From Phymatolithon calcareum (taxonomy: Eukaryota > Rhodophyta > Florideophyceae > Hapalidiales), in NCBI GenBank assembly GCA_977006965.1, contig OZ345356.1, positions 2,294,001 through 2,358,000 on the forward strand: DNA of 64,000 bases, written 5' to 3'. A model generated the notes under the pieces. The model had not been told where the DNA came from. It saw only the letters and a program-made list of their open reading frames with translations, and searched no databases. This document shows, piece after piece, positions 42,701 to 52,604 of this stretch. Every line of letters begins with the position of its first letter. Position 1 is the first letter of the stretch. The position numbers and the translations under genes were made by a program.

Positions 42701-43714
42701 ATACACTGATGTTGCAACGCCTCAAGAAGGCTATGATCGCTCTGTACGAGCTCCGTGCACTAGGGGTATTCAAGAAGGGAATTGGAATACATAAAAGCAT
42801 CCAAGTATACAAGGCATTAATCCAACCACGCTGGGAGTACGCTATGCATTTAACACCGTGGACAGAAAATGTCCAGAGCGCGGTCAAGGAAGTTGAGCAA
42901 ACGTTTTTCAGACAAGTCTTCGGGCCACTGGCACGAGGAAAGACGGATAGACTTCGCCTAATATGTCGAATCCAAGCTGCTTCCCATCGACGGGAAATAC
43001 TAGCTTTCAAGGTGCTGAGAAGGACCATGCCGAAGAAAGAAAAGTTTCTGATGCAAAATACCAGAGAGAAGAAATTCAGAAGAGCTTCAAACCACAAGTA
43101 ACGACATCACATCGATGGAAACCAGAGAACCGTTCGATGAAGCGTTGAAGCATATAATATCGAACCAACCTGCAGAAGAACTCCGATCAGCATTCTTGAC
43201 AAAGGAAGGAGAGAGCCTTGAATCAAAGAGAAAGAGGAAAATTCCGTACGACAAGACAAGAGAAATCCCTGCAATACTCAAATATCCGCAACTGAAACAC
43301 AGGCAACTGGCGGTTCAGTACGCCTTTGGAAGATTTCCCCAAGTGTCTACCACAGTGATCGCAGATAGATTCGGAAACAAAGTCAGACAGCACATGGAGA
43401 CCCTGGATCGCAACTTGTCAATCTATGAACTCAAGGAAGAAGACAAAGCGGCAACTGAGAAGGCATTAGATGACCTTTTGCTCTTCAGCAAAAGCATCAT
43501 CGAGAGTATGCAGCATGAAGAAGACCTGTACTGAAAGAAGAAGTGACGCCTCGAAACTGCTACGAAGAGCAATCAAAACAACCGAACACATGCTAGGGTC
43601 TCAGATAGAATGCCAGACATAAGACTAGAGCCGCCCTAGCGGGGGCAGCTCCTGAGGAAGCCGTGCCCGTATATTCGTATGACTGCGGGGCTTTAAAAAA
43701 ATTGTAATAAAAAA
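39794..43714 (+). mobile_element. LINE-C inserted in LINE-B, interrupted by LINE-A
   Basis: 5'-truncated LINE-C. In order: linker with KPFWSAELDKLALKRKKLY (40.08 kb), PENFRPISLLSHAWKVIE, QLGFQKGKSTELAILRA, LDLKAHYDTVPRKH, then the inverted LINE-A (40925-42245), then FLAPSWVSTIGD, RGVPQGSPLSPSLYN, LFADDVILLAKSP (intact active site), WEYAMHLTPW, and the C-terminal ORF 43115-43534 (IPYDKTREIPAILKYPQLK, TEKALDDLLLF, EEDLY). The 3' UTR ends GCCCGTATATTCGTATGACT and an A-rich tail. Frame changes near 40.5, 42.7 and 43.1 kb. It is flanked by 14-bp AGTGAAAATTCAGA at 39780-39793 and 43715-43728. Confidence 0.92.
40925..42245 (-). mobile_element. LINE-A inserted in LINE-C in inverse orientation
   Basis: Starts (minus) within the RT domain at LFADDVLLTAKSPAGLQRLL, then YLGISLSSQGV, WEYAMHLTPW, VDELQWVCRD, IPYDIVGAIPVILRLPK, WAFGRFPPLSTTLLEDKF, EEALDQLLFF, AFYEDME and the 3' UTR. 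A frameshift near 41.7 kb separates the two ORFs (42118-41594 and 41751-41161). The target duplication is ATGAGACAGGTACT at 40911-40924 and 42246-42259, exact and 14 bp long. A short T run at 40924-40932 is the A-tail. Confidence 0.93.
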
Positions 43715-43728
43715 AGTGAAAATTCAGA

Positions 43729-44945
43729 GTTAAACATTGCATCGAAATGGGCAATGGACAGGCAGATGGCTTGGAACACGAAAGCTGAAAAGAGGGCCGT
43801 TCTCCTCTCGGACGAAACAAGATCACCCATTTTCAAGCTTGAAGGGAAAACGCTGGCAAATGTCAAAGAAGTTTCATACCTTGGCATCTCACTCAGTAAT
43901 GAGGGAGTTACCGGCACAAAAATGCTTGAGCGCATCCGACACGTCAAGATCGCGGTATATCAACTAAGGTCCCTGACTGTCTCTTTACGGGCACTCAGCC
44001 CCTTGAAAGCAGTGAAGACATACAAGGCGTTGATACAACCAAGATGGGAGTATGCAATGCACCTGACGCCATGGACACCGAGAGTCCAGACAGCTATCGG
44101 AGAAGTGGAGAAATCATTTTTAGCACAAGTATTCGGTCCAATATCGAAAAACCGCTATGTCAGACTTCGCCTTCTTTGCCGAATTCACAACGCCGAAAAC
44201 AAGAGAATCGTTCTAGCACTCAGAACGCTGGAACGAGCCAGATCAAAGAAAAGGAGCCTTCTGGCCGTCCCAATCGAGGAAAGAGATGTGGATGAACTGC
44301 AATGGGTTAGTCGAGACATATGGGCAATGCTACAGTAGGACCTATTCGAGACGGCACTGACCTTCCTCAAACAGGGAGTTTCAGCAAAATCGCTGAGGAC
44401 CTTGCTCTTCGATGACGAACGAGACGTCTCGGAGTCCAACAGAATGAGAAAAATTCCCTACGATCTGCCGGGGTCCACCCCGGCGATTATCAGACTCCCG
44501 AAAACACGGCACCGCCACTTCGCGGTAAAGTGGGCATTCGGTCGGTTCCCCCCAATGAGCACATCACTTCTTACAGACAAGTTCGGTGATACTGTACCAA
44601 TCCTCATGAGCACCATGGAAGAATACCTCGGAAGATATCAACTGACCAAAGAGGAGATTAATATCACTGAAAAAGCTCTAGACAAGCTACTCTTCTTCAG
44701 TATCGTCTTTTACGACGAAATAGAATAGACAAGGCACCAATTGAGGAAATCTCATCAATGTACCCGAAGCTTTTCCCTCCCCTCTTTTACGGGAGAGGGT
44801 TTTTACAGCAAGGGCTACGACGTTTATCCCGGGTTACAAGTATTTGAATAGATGATCGAAGCTACAAAGTAGCTGCTGAAACGCATCTCTCTTGCAATCT
44901 CATGAGTGTTACTAAGGGCGTTTAATAAATTCCAAATTCAATAAA
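43729..44945 (+). mobile_element. LINE-A inserted beside LINE-C at the same target
   Basis: 5'-truncated LINE-A beginning just after the FADD block (ASKWAMDRQMAWNTKAEK). ORF 43754-44338 carries YLGISLSNEGV and WEYAMHLTPW and ends at a TAG (44336) that interrupts the C-terminal region; 44339-44728 continues in frame (WAFGRFPPMSTSLL, TEKALDKLLFF). Apart from that stop it is well preserved. The 3' UTR hairpin and TTTAATAAATTCCAAATTC tail follow. It is bounded by the second and third copies of AGTGAAAATTCAGA (43715-43728, 44946-44959). Confidence 0.92.
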
Positions 44946-44959
44946 AGTGAAAATTCAGA

Positions 44960-45590
44960 AGGGCATTGCAACGATACTATTCGGGAAGAGGAAGTGCGGC
45001 ACTGGAAAAGACTAATGAAATTGTGCCAAATAGAGCCATGGGAGTTTCGCAAACAGCAGCTGCTCCGGAAGCTAAGACGAAGATTAAGCAGGATTGTGGA
45101 GGAAAAAGATGACTCAGGGGCAGAGCTAGAACTCGAAACTCTCGACTGTATACGGGAATCAAACACGACAACCGACATTCAAGATAGATATGACCTTCGG
45201 CGAGTATGGGAACAGCAAGATGAGCACCGCATCAGGAAAATTACGTTCGCCAAGAATAGTATACCGCACTAAGCAGTGATGATGAAAGAAAGCAGATATA
45301 GAATTCTTTGTGCAAGGTGGTTTGTAGGCCATTTTCCGAGAAACTCACCAAAGTTAATTGAAGAAATGGGCAGTAAAGTATCATGGGCAGTTGGAACACT
45401 CAAGAGAATCCTGAAGAAGCCGTCATGGACCCCGGCAGAAGATATTGACGTGGCTAGAGCCATTGACGTGATTCTATGTAATTCCGATTAAGGAAGCTGA
45501 ATTTTCAATGCTAACAGAATATGCCTAGAAAGGTGCCGACTTTCCTCCAGTTCGGATACATGGTACCTTCTCAATAAATCCATTTAAATA
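44960..45590 (+). mobile_element. LINE-B, 3' piece of the interrupted copy
   Basis: Continues from 39793: GIATILFGK, RLMKLCQIEPWEF, ELETLDCIRES, TTTDIQDRYDLRRVWEQQ, KITFAKNSIPH, a TAA, then RILCARWFVGHFPRN and TWTPAEDIDVARAIDV-like residues ending VILCNSD. The 3' UTR GGTACCTTCTCAATAAATCC then ATTTAAATA ends the family. This copy defines the LINE-B 3' end used to recognise six shorter ones. Confidence 0.88.
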
Positions 45591-45604
45591 TGACTAAAAA
45601 CTGG

Positions 45605-45715
45605 AAGTTAAAAGCTCAACAAGCCTTGCCCGTATATTCATTGACTGAAATGTTTTTGAATAAACGACAATTGAAAAAAGTAGATCTTTTGCCATGACGA
45701 ACAAGAAGAGCTTTT
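45605..45715 (+). repeat. Retroelement tail, left arm of an inverted pair
   Basis: AACAAGCCTTGCCCGTATAT, GAAATGTTTTTGAATAAACG and TTGAAAAAAGTAGATCTTTT occur inverted at 47165-47300. The first block is LINE-C-like; the rest is not seen in LINE-C. The pair brackets the LINE-D RNase H ORF. Confidence 0.7.
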
Positions 45716-45743
45716 TTTTAAAAAAAACTGTCGAGACTCAGCG

Positions 45744-46461
45744 TGTGGACTGGAGCGTGTTCGTAGTATTTCATGTGGACCAGCGCGACGAAGAAGGCCT
45801 GGTCGTATACATTGCACGCAACACTTATTGCTTCACCGACAGCAAGAGCTGCATAGACGCACTCAACGGCCAGCCGCGGATGTTTGGAGAGATGGTTCGG
45901 AAACTATGGAATCTTATGGAACAAATTATGGCACAGGAGATCCACATAGAAGGCATTTGGATACCGAGTCACTGCGGAGTCCCGAAAAATGAGGCTGCTG
46001 ATGAGCTCGCGCGCCGGGGAATCTCGGAATCAAGCCTGCTATCACATCAAGCGGTACCTCTCACCATGGAAGCGGCACGATCCATTATCAAACCGCCTTG
46101 TAGAAGCAAACCAGTTACCATCCCGACACTCCCGGAAGACCTACACATCTCACATAGACGGGCTGAGGTAATACTCAACCAGCTCATAACTAATTGCTGT
46201 CCAATCGTCGCCAGCTTTCACCATGGACACAACGAGAATGAGCCACTTCCTCACGACCCAATGTGCAAGAAATGCCCGTATGTTGTGAAGGAAACTGTGG
46301 AACATATGATCCTACATTGTTCGGGTCGGGCTGTTAGTCGACGGAAATTCATCGGCAGAGTTCGGAGCAAAACGGTAGAAGATCTGTGCAGAGAGAAACC
46401 CGTAGCGATAATCCAATATTTGAACGAAGAGAACTTGCTCGAGAGCAAGTTTAGGCGTTAA
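45744..46461 (+). mobile_element. LINE-D fragment with RNase H domain
   Basis: The open frame starts at 45694, but the recognisable part begins near 45800. RNase H signatures: CFTDSKSCIDALN (catalytic Asp) and GIWIPSHCGVPKNEAADELA (His and the last Asp), as in the RNase H of I-, R1- and Tad-like LINEs. The C-terminal part has CKKCPYVVKETVEHMILHC, a C-x2-C...H-x4-C zinc knuckle typical of the end of such ORFs. The start of the domain, the first Asp, the RT and the endonuclease are missing. After the stop, an AATAAAGAAAGAAAGAAAG tail closes the element. Confidence 0.85.
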
Positions 46462-46739
46462 CTTAAAAATTGACGTCATCTGCAATAAAGAAAGAAAGAA
46501 AGAAACACTTATTGCGTGTATTACAGTAGCAATCATTCGACTGATTTCGTGGATAGTTTACTTTCGTGTTCAATAGGAACGCAAATGTTTACCCAAGTTG
46601 GGTGACGAAATTGGTGTAGCAGAAATGACATAAAAGCTCGCTGGGAGTACCTCAATGCGAGGAAACCCAAGCATTAAGAAGAAAACCGAAACCTATCAAG
46701 AATTCTAGCACGAGCTAGAGCAGCTAATACCGAACGCCG

Positions 46740-47005
46740 GAGAGGGTGTGCTCCACTCGTCGTGGACACAGCTATCGATTCATAGACCCTTTGGGCACTA
46801 CAATCATAGAACCGATTATCCTCCAAAGATCCTGCTTCTGGCTGTGAATTTAGGACGAAAGTCGCTGATGTCATGCAAGTCAACTCGCTGTTCAGAAAGC
46901 TTGGCTTCGCTTGTCATCAGGCTGATATTTGAATACGTCATCTCGCTCATTGGAGAAAGTTTGTCTAAGTCGATATCGGGGAACTTTATTTACGAACAAG
47001 GCTGA
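46740..47005 (+). mobile_element. Possible LINE-F relic
   Basis: The frame contains IRLIFEYVISLIGESLSKS, similar to VRPMVEYLLSLIGVTV in the LINE-F fragment at 34.3 kb. Otherwise unrecognised; diverged. Confidence 0.4.
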
Positions 47006-47080
47006 ATCTGTAAACCTGCTGGTATTTCCAACCGAGACGAGTTCGATCGCATCACGGGTAATATATGAGTGCAATGTGAC

Positions 47081-47193
47081 AAAAACCTCTTCTTCTTCGT
47101 CATTTAAAATTGAACTTTATTTTTTAAGATGTTTTTAATTGAAGTTTATTAAAAAAATAAACTTCAATTAAAAAACCTCTTCTTCTTTGTCAT
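47081..47193. repeat. 19-bp-arm hairpin between direct repeats
   Basis: TTTTTAATTGAAGTTTATT (47132-47150) and its exact complement (47157-47175) form a perfect hairpin with a 6-base loop. The word AAAACCTCTTCTTCTT followed by CGTCAT or TGTCAT lies on each side (47082-47103, 47172-47193). The right copy is part of the inverted repeat arm shared with 45.7 kb. Confidence 0.75.
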
Positions 47194-47300
47194 AGCAAAA
47201 GATCTACTTTTTTCAATTGTCTTTTATTCAAAAACATTTCAGTCTATGAATAAGCCTCACAGTCTTACGAATATACGGGCAAGGCTTCCTCAGTTTATAC
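47194..47300 (-). repeat. Retroelement tail, right arm of the inverted pair
   Basis: Inverse of 45605-45715, with GCTATGACAAAG-like drift where the left arm has GCCATGACGAAC. It continues on its minus-strand 5' side into a LINE-C C-terminus. Confidence 0.65.
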
Positions 47301-47915
47301 CTTCTAGTGTGTAGACCGTTAAAACCTACCGCCTGCCATTGGCGGTGGGGAAAGTTATATGTGGTGTTCTTGAGGGTTCGCTTCTGCTTTTCTCGCTATT
47401 AGGCTTTGTGTCCTGAGGGACATCTTCTTAACTTCTCGTATCTTGATTTCACAGCAATCCTTCTTCGTTTTCTATGCACTCGATGATGGGCTTGCTGAAG
47501 AGCAAAAGCTCATTCAGTGCAATCTCGGTATCCGATCTTTTGTCTCCTTTCAGGTCATATCGTTACACATTGCTGTCGAGCTCGGTTTCCAAACTTTTCC
47601 ACCATGGTTGTTGTCGACACCTTCTGAAATCTTCCGCAGCTGTACTGAAGCCCTAATTGCCTGTGATTAACCTTCGGGAGTTTGAGGAATGCTTGTACCT
47701 CGCTCGTCTTGTCAGATGGGATTATCCTCTTCCTCTTCAGTTCGAGACGATCTCTTTCCATTGTAAGGAATTTTGATCGAACTATTTAGCAGACTGCTTT
47801 GCTTAAATGTGTTTGGTTGCTTCCACAAAAAATTCCCTGCTTTCCATAGCGGTAATGTCGTTCCTGGCAGACTGGAGCTCTTGGCTGCTTCTGCTCTTAG
47901 GCGGCTAGTTGCTCT
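47301..47915 (-). mobile_element. LINE-C C-terminal fragment
   Basis: The minus strand encodes ERDRLELKRKRIIPSDKTSE, FLKLPKVNHRQLGLQYSCGR and FQKVSTTTMVEKFGNRARQ, the C-terminal block of LINE-C. Frame changes are present. It is preceded on the same strand by a family E piece. Confidence 0.8.
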
Positions 47916-47917
47916 AC

Positions 47918-48000
47918 ATATGAGAGTTTGAGTTAGTCTCTTGCATTCACATTCAGTCTCTTTGTCCATCATCTTAGACCCGAGTATGACGACCCAGGAT
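47918..48000 (-). mobile_element. Family E scrap
   Basis: Encodes DKETECECKRLTQTLI, the E core. Direct junction with the LINE-C C-terminus on one side and the GC-rich direct repeat on the other. Confidence 0.6.
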
Positions 48001-48146
48001 GTCGCTAAACTCACCCAAGGCGCTCCGGCGCAGATAAGACTGGGGACGTCAGTAACACCACCGCGTGGATTTCCGCGCGGCACGACAAACCCGGGAAGTC
48101 GCTAAACTCGCCCATGGCGCCTCGGCGCAGAAACGACTCGGGACGT
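48001..48146. repeat. GC-rich 49-bp direct repeat
   Basis: GTCGCTAAACTCACCCAAGG (48001) and GTCGCTAAACTCGCCCATGG (48098) begin two 49-bp units that both continue through CGGCGCAGA and end near GGGACGT. Between them CCGCGTGGATTTCCGCGCGG can pair with itself. Strongly GC-rich against AT-rich flanks. Not recognised; it could be structured RNA or part of a retroelement 5' end. Confidence 0.6.
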
Positions 48147-48392
48147 AGCAAACTCCCATATGTGTACCGTCGCTCGTCAAGAGACGGTATACTCTGGGTG
48201 GTAATAGAAGTGATATGATTTTCCCTCTCGAGATCTCTTCTTTGAGACCAAAGGTAGGTTTTGGAATTTTGCTGACTATGCCACTTTTAGCGAAATGGAG
48301 AATTTCAAAAGTCCAAAAACTTTGAAAAAATAATTAAATGTCGGAGATGATTCCGGTATAAGTAATAGCATCAAGTATTTCTTTTCGGGGCG
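48147..48392. other. No recognised gene
   Basis: AT-rich sequence. Contains TTTTAGCGAAATGG, similar to the TTTAGCGAATTTT word of the MULE terminal repeat, which may be a further piece of that end. Confidence 0.3.
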
Positions 48393-48519
48393 AAATAAAT
48401 TTGAGGAAATTCGCTGCATAGATCAAAAAGGTGGAAAAATTCGCTAAATCGGCACCCTTGCAAAAACTACTACTCCTTATGGTTTCATCTAGAGAGCCGC
48501 TTATCATTAAACGTAATTA

Positions 48520-48765
48520 AGAGGATTTATTCAGAAGGTACCATGTGTCCCAACTTGAGGAAAGTCGGCACGTTTCTAATCGCATTACACTAGCATCGAG
48601 ACTTGTCAATTATCTTATTCAGAATTGCATAAAATCACGTCAATTGCTCGCGCCACTTCATTCTCTTCGGTAGGGGTCCATGTTGGCTTCTTCAGGGTTC
48701 TGCTGAGTGTACCAATTGCCCATGCTCCTTGACTACTTCAATCAGCTTCCTTATTATTACACTAC
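48520..48765 (-). mobile_element. LINE-B 3' end inside the MULE
   Basis: The minus strand has the LINE-B C-terminal codons (AACATGGACCCCTACCGAAG, ATTGACGTGATTTTATGCAA) and the tail GGTACCTTCTGAATAAATCC then TCTTAATTACG. It inserted between the left terminal repeat and the transposase. Confidence 0.8.
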
Positions 48766-48869
48766 TAATCCGCTACGCAAAGTACTCTGCACCTCGTCGC
48801 ATTCGATTGCTAAGCTAACTCGCAACGCTCTCGTCCGAACCGTCTGAACTCATAGAGAAGATTGAGCTC

Positions 48870-49622
48870 GTGCTAAGGGTGGGTGACTGCCCTAGAGCAA
48901 ACTTTGACGTCGTTGTCAACCTCGTAATCGCCCACAACACGTCTATTGGCAAGGCACATCGACGGAAAAGTTCCTCACGCCTTGCTATTACAAGAAGCAT
49001 TAGGAAAAATCCTCTTAGCGGAGAAGCCGCTTGTGGAGCCGGAGGTCATCGAAAGTGACATGCTGAGGTTTGTTGTTAGCAGCCAAGTGACACCATTCCC
49101 TGTGGTAGTTAACAGCGACTACCGCGCTACATGCTCTTGCCCCCATTTTGAAGAGCACCAGCGGCCATGTATCCACGTCGTCGCTGCACTTTTGTACTGT
49201 TCTAGACGCTTGGCGCAGCATCGAGTTGCATTCGACCCGCGAAACAAGATCTGGTGTGGGACCCATGGCTATTGATATCGTCGGCCGAGAAACACGAGCG
49301 CATCATCATTCGTCTTGCAGTCACTGGTTACCAGCTAGTACAGGATGATTTGGTTCTGTTTGACCTTGTCGCTAAGTTGGGCCGCAAGCGCAAGAGGCCC
49401 TACTTCCCGACCGAAATGAGGTCCCGTCACGGCTCCTCGTGTGGAAACAACTGTCACTTCTCGCAGACATGCGCCAAGCCGAACATCCGCAATATTGTTG
49501 AGGCGAAGCGAAAACACATCGACAAAGCGGCTCAGTCCATGATAATTAACCTCACTGCCTGCGATGACGGAGATGCTACTTGCGACGATGAGCTGAAGCA
49601 TAGAGAGTTGCGCATGAAATAA
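48870..49622 (+). pseudogene. MULE transposase C-terminal part with SWIM zinc finger
   Basis: The frame 48946-49275 holds a SWIM finger, CSCPHFEEHQRPCIHVVAAL: C-x-C then C-x-H with the usual spacing. SWIM fingers follow the DDE core of Mutator transposases. A frame change near 49260 moves the rest to 49254-49622 (KHERIIIRLAVTGYQLV, GRKRKRPYFPTEMRS, CGNNCHFSQTC), a basic tail with further Cys. The catalytic core is missing. SWIM domains bind DNA or protein; here the fragment is only a relic. Confidence 0.75.
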
Positions 49623-49765
49623 ATATTTTTTTGATAAGTTTATTTCTGTGGAGTGCCCTTTGTATCATGACGTGTAGTAGTTATTGCAAGGGGTGCCGAT
49701 TTAGCGAATTTTGCCATCTTTTTCGGTCCATGCAGCGAATTTCCTCGAATAAATTTTGTTAGATT

Positions 49766-50915
49766 CTGGTTTTACTTCTGAACGCTTTCATTTATCTTCC
49801 CTATTGAAGTGTTAGGTCACATGTTGGTCAATATCAGAATATGGATCAAGTGAATAATGTGGAAAAATCTTCGTCTTCTCGTGCTGTACTGTACTAGGTC
49901 AAAGGAACCATTGTTCCTCAAATATTATGGACGCTTGCATTTATGCATGGAGGCATTGGCTCTGTTATGCTTCACAGATATCTCTAATCTGACTCAAAGT
50001 CCGTACCGAGACTGTTTAGATTAACATAGGCATTTTTGGAAGATTCGGCGGATTGGACACACTCGAAACATCCGTTACTAGACGATTAATGTATAACACG
50101 ATTCGGACTGATTGACACCGGGCTTTTGCTCAGCGTGTCTTACGCATCCTCGCCATTCAGAAAGAGCGCTATTGAAACAGCCTGAGGGCTACTATATCTT
50201 CTTTTACGTTGACTTCGGTAAACGTATTGACCGCCATATGTCGGCGATGAATGCACTTCGTCTTCATTCATTTGCATCAAACCGTACAAGGAGTGCTATT
50301 TCTTACTTAAGTGCACGCTTTCTTCCTTCCCGGCACACAACATTGATCTGCAATTGTGCTTGACCCACAGATATATGATGCTGTTTTCATATCTTTTAGG
50401 AGCTTCTTGCGCACGCAGACATCATGATATCTGTAGAATATCATTTTTCAATTCGTTTAGAATCCCCATTCTTCAGCATTTTTCCAATAAAACTGCAAAT
50501 CGCGTTCCATGCACTGACTCCAGTACTCAGATACATTTCATGTCATCCGATTGTGTTGACGGTGTAGATCCTCATCTTGGAGCAAGAGATGAGTTGTACT
50601 TCTGGTGTTATTATGGAAAGCAATTGCCTTCCGAGCTTCTTGCTTCTATTCTTTCGACCAGAAGATAGACACATCGGAAAACATCTGAACTGTTAATGAC
50701 CGTTTTGCCAAGAAAGAAAGGTAATATAGCTTCTTCGTGCTTTTATTGGTACAAACGTTTCCGACGAGATCCCTGTAATGAAGATAGGTCGCACTTCTGT
50801 ATGCGGAGGAAGAAAACCGTCCACCGGTTTCAGCACAGAAGCGTGAAATAAATATCTTGGTTCGGTCTGGACGAAACGGCCGGGGTGCGACTAGTCATTT
50901 CATTGTGCACGGGGC
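49766..50915. other. No recognised gene
   Basis: Frames of 83-104 codons (50112-50363, 50354-50668) without domains. No repeats identified. Confidence 0.3.
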
Positions 50916-50921
50916 AATTAT

Positions 50922-51288
50922 TGTGGGGTTTGAAACGCACAAATTGGCACACTGGCTGTGGTCGGGTTATTCCCTGGAAAACGCCAAGGGCGCCGTTTTC
51001 GCGACGACCTTTATAGAAAACGAATTGGATCAAAGGATGACTTGGCAGAATGGAAAATGGATCAATGGAAGAATCTAGAAGCCGCTTAGCACTTGTAAGC
51101 TGTAAGCAATGGTTCTAGGGTTTGTCCTCGGTGATCCTTCATGGTGTAAGTACGCATCGAAACCTACGGTACTGTAAGGACTGTAATACTCTCTGTAAGG
51201 GCCTGCTGTAAATGCAAGCTGTAATGACAATTTGAAGGGAGCTAGTCTTATAAGACGGAGGGTATGCTATTGGCGTTTGGAAACCACA
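50922..51288. mobile_element. TGTGG miniature element, copy 2
   Basis: Opposite orientation to copies 1 and 3. Starts TGTGGGGTTTGAAACGC and ends with the complement of TGTGGTTTCCAAACGCC, the clearest terminal inverted repeat of the three. Flanks are ATTAT (50917-50921) and ATTAG (51289-51293), four of five bases matching. The interior is rich in CTGTAA, the complement of the TTACAG word in the other copies. Confidence 0.8.
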
Positions 51289-51419
51289 ATTAGGCTGCGC
51301 GAAACTGGTGAAGGAGGCGGTGGTTGCTTACGGATGCGCGGAAAGCGAGGAATTGAGATTCGGTGAGGATTATGCGGCTTTTGCATGCGATATATATGGG
51401 AACAGTTGTGGCCAGGGAG

Positions 51420-51720
51420 GATGACGATCATGATTCAGTCAGAAAAGAGCTGATTTATGCCATACCCCGTCCTTGGTGACTCCGGCTGATCGCCCAGATG
51501 CGGCGTCGCAATTCGGAACCGAACAAATCGTGGTTCAGTGCGCCTGGCGTGCCCGGTGCGTACGACATGGATAAAAACGCTCGCTGCCAATCGGCCATAC
51601 GCAAGGAAGTGGATGATCCTGATTCGGTGCGAACCGCGCTGTTGTGTTCGATACGTGGTCTGTGGTGACGCTTGCCGATCGACCAGATGCGGCAGCGCAA
51701 TTCAAATCGGTTCGTGTCGT
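51420..51720. repeat. Tandem duplication, unit about 188 bp
   Basis: GACGATCATGATTCAGT ... TGGTGACTCCGGCTGATCGC, CCAGATGCGGCGTCGCAATT (51421-51516) recurs as GATGATCCTGATTCGGT ... TGGTGACGCTTGCCGATCGA, CCAGATGCGGCAGCGCAATT (51609-51704). On the minus strand both units read EL(R)xRIW(A/S)I, inside an 81-codon frame 51455-51700, so the repeat could once have been coding. Not recognised. Confidence 0.6.
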
Positions 51721-51724
51721 AATG

Positions 51725-52600
51725 TACTGAGAATGAACTGTAAGGGAGGCGTATGAGCCACTAGTAGCTCAACAAGTGTGAAGTTCTTGCCAAACTTAGA
51801 ATAGGGTCTCGATGCACGTTTCTGCGCAGCTCTTCTGTGAGTAGAATAAAGTATAGCAATGAAAGAATCCCTGACGGGAGGTGCCAGCCCAACAACCTTT
51901 TACGTCACCCAATTTGGCTTTTCCATGGCACGATTCGCACAAAAACAAGCTGCTTCATTACCACTTTCCCGTTCACCAAGTCTGATTTTTCAAAAATCCA
52001 AATTGTCATAACACTCCAGATTTTTGTCACTCTTCGTTGAACCTGGGATTACGCTGTTTGGTACTATTGTCCCTTTCAAGCGGACTGTCGTGCTGCAAAA
52101 CCGATGGTGCGGTCAAACCGTATTATACATGTGGTCCATAGAGTTCCTTTGAGCTTCGACGCGTAGGACAATAGTCTTCATCCATGCAGGGACGATGACC
52201 AAGGAAGCCTGCTGCGATAGTTTGATAAGGCTTCTGCAGTGTTTCTTGAAATTAAAGGTCAAGGCGACAATGATTGCCATCTCGAAGTGCATCACGCTCG
52301 CCGAGGCGGGTGTACAGTAGATCGAGCCGCCGAAGATGTTGTCATAAGTCTCTATGAGTAGAGCATTCCTGATGCAAATCCCAAGGGAACGAGTATTACA
52401 GTACCTACACAATAATGTTCCCTCCAGCCTGCATGTGTATAAATATTTACAGTAGGTTGACTGCTAATTTTTCGCAACTCGCCTTGTATCCTGTCAATCG
52501 CCAAATCAGGGGAAACCTCATCCAGTGAAAAAACAAGCCACCGCAATGGATTGCGCGCGCGAGAAAGCATGCTACAAAAACCGTGACCAGTCAATGTACC
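51725..52600. other. No recognised gene
   Basis: Two overlapping minus-strand frames (52352-52603, 83 codons; 52113-52412, 99 codons) could be exons of one gene split by a short intron or frameshift, but neither has a recognised domain. Confidence 0.3.
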
Positions 52601-52604
52601 CATC

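Larger units (their letters stand above)
48393..49756. mobile_element. MULE-like transposon relic
   Basis: About 80-bp inverted repeats face each other: left (48393-48472) contains GAGGAAATTCGCTGCATAGA and TTCGCTAAATCGGCACCCTT, right (49675-49756) carries their complement with few changes (GGTGCCGATTTAGCGAATTT, GCAGCGAATTTCCTC). Between them lie the end of a Mutator-type transposase (next entry) and a LINE-B fragment. No matching target duplication was found, so the true outer ends may lie further out. Confidence 0.75.
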
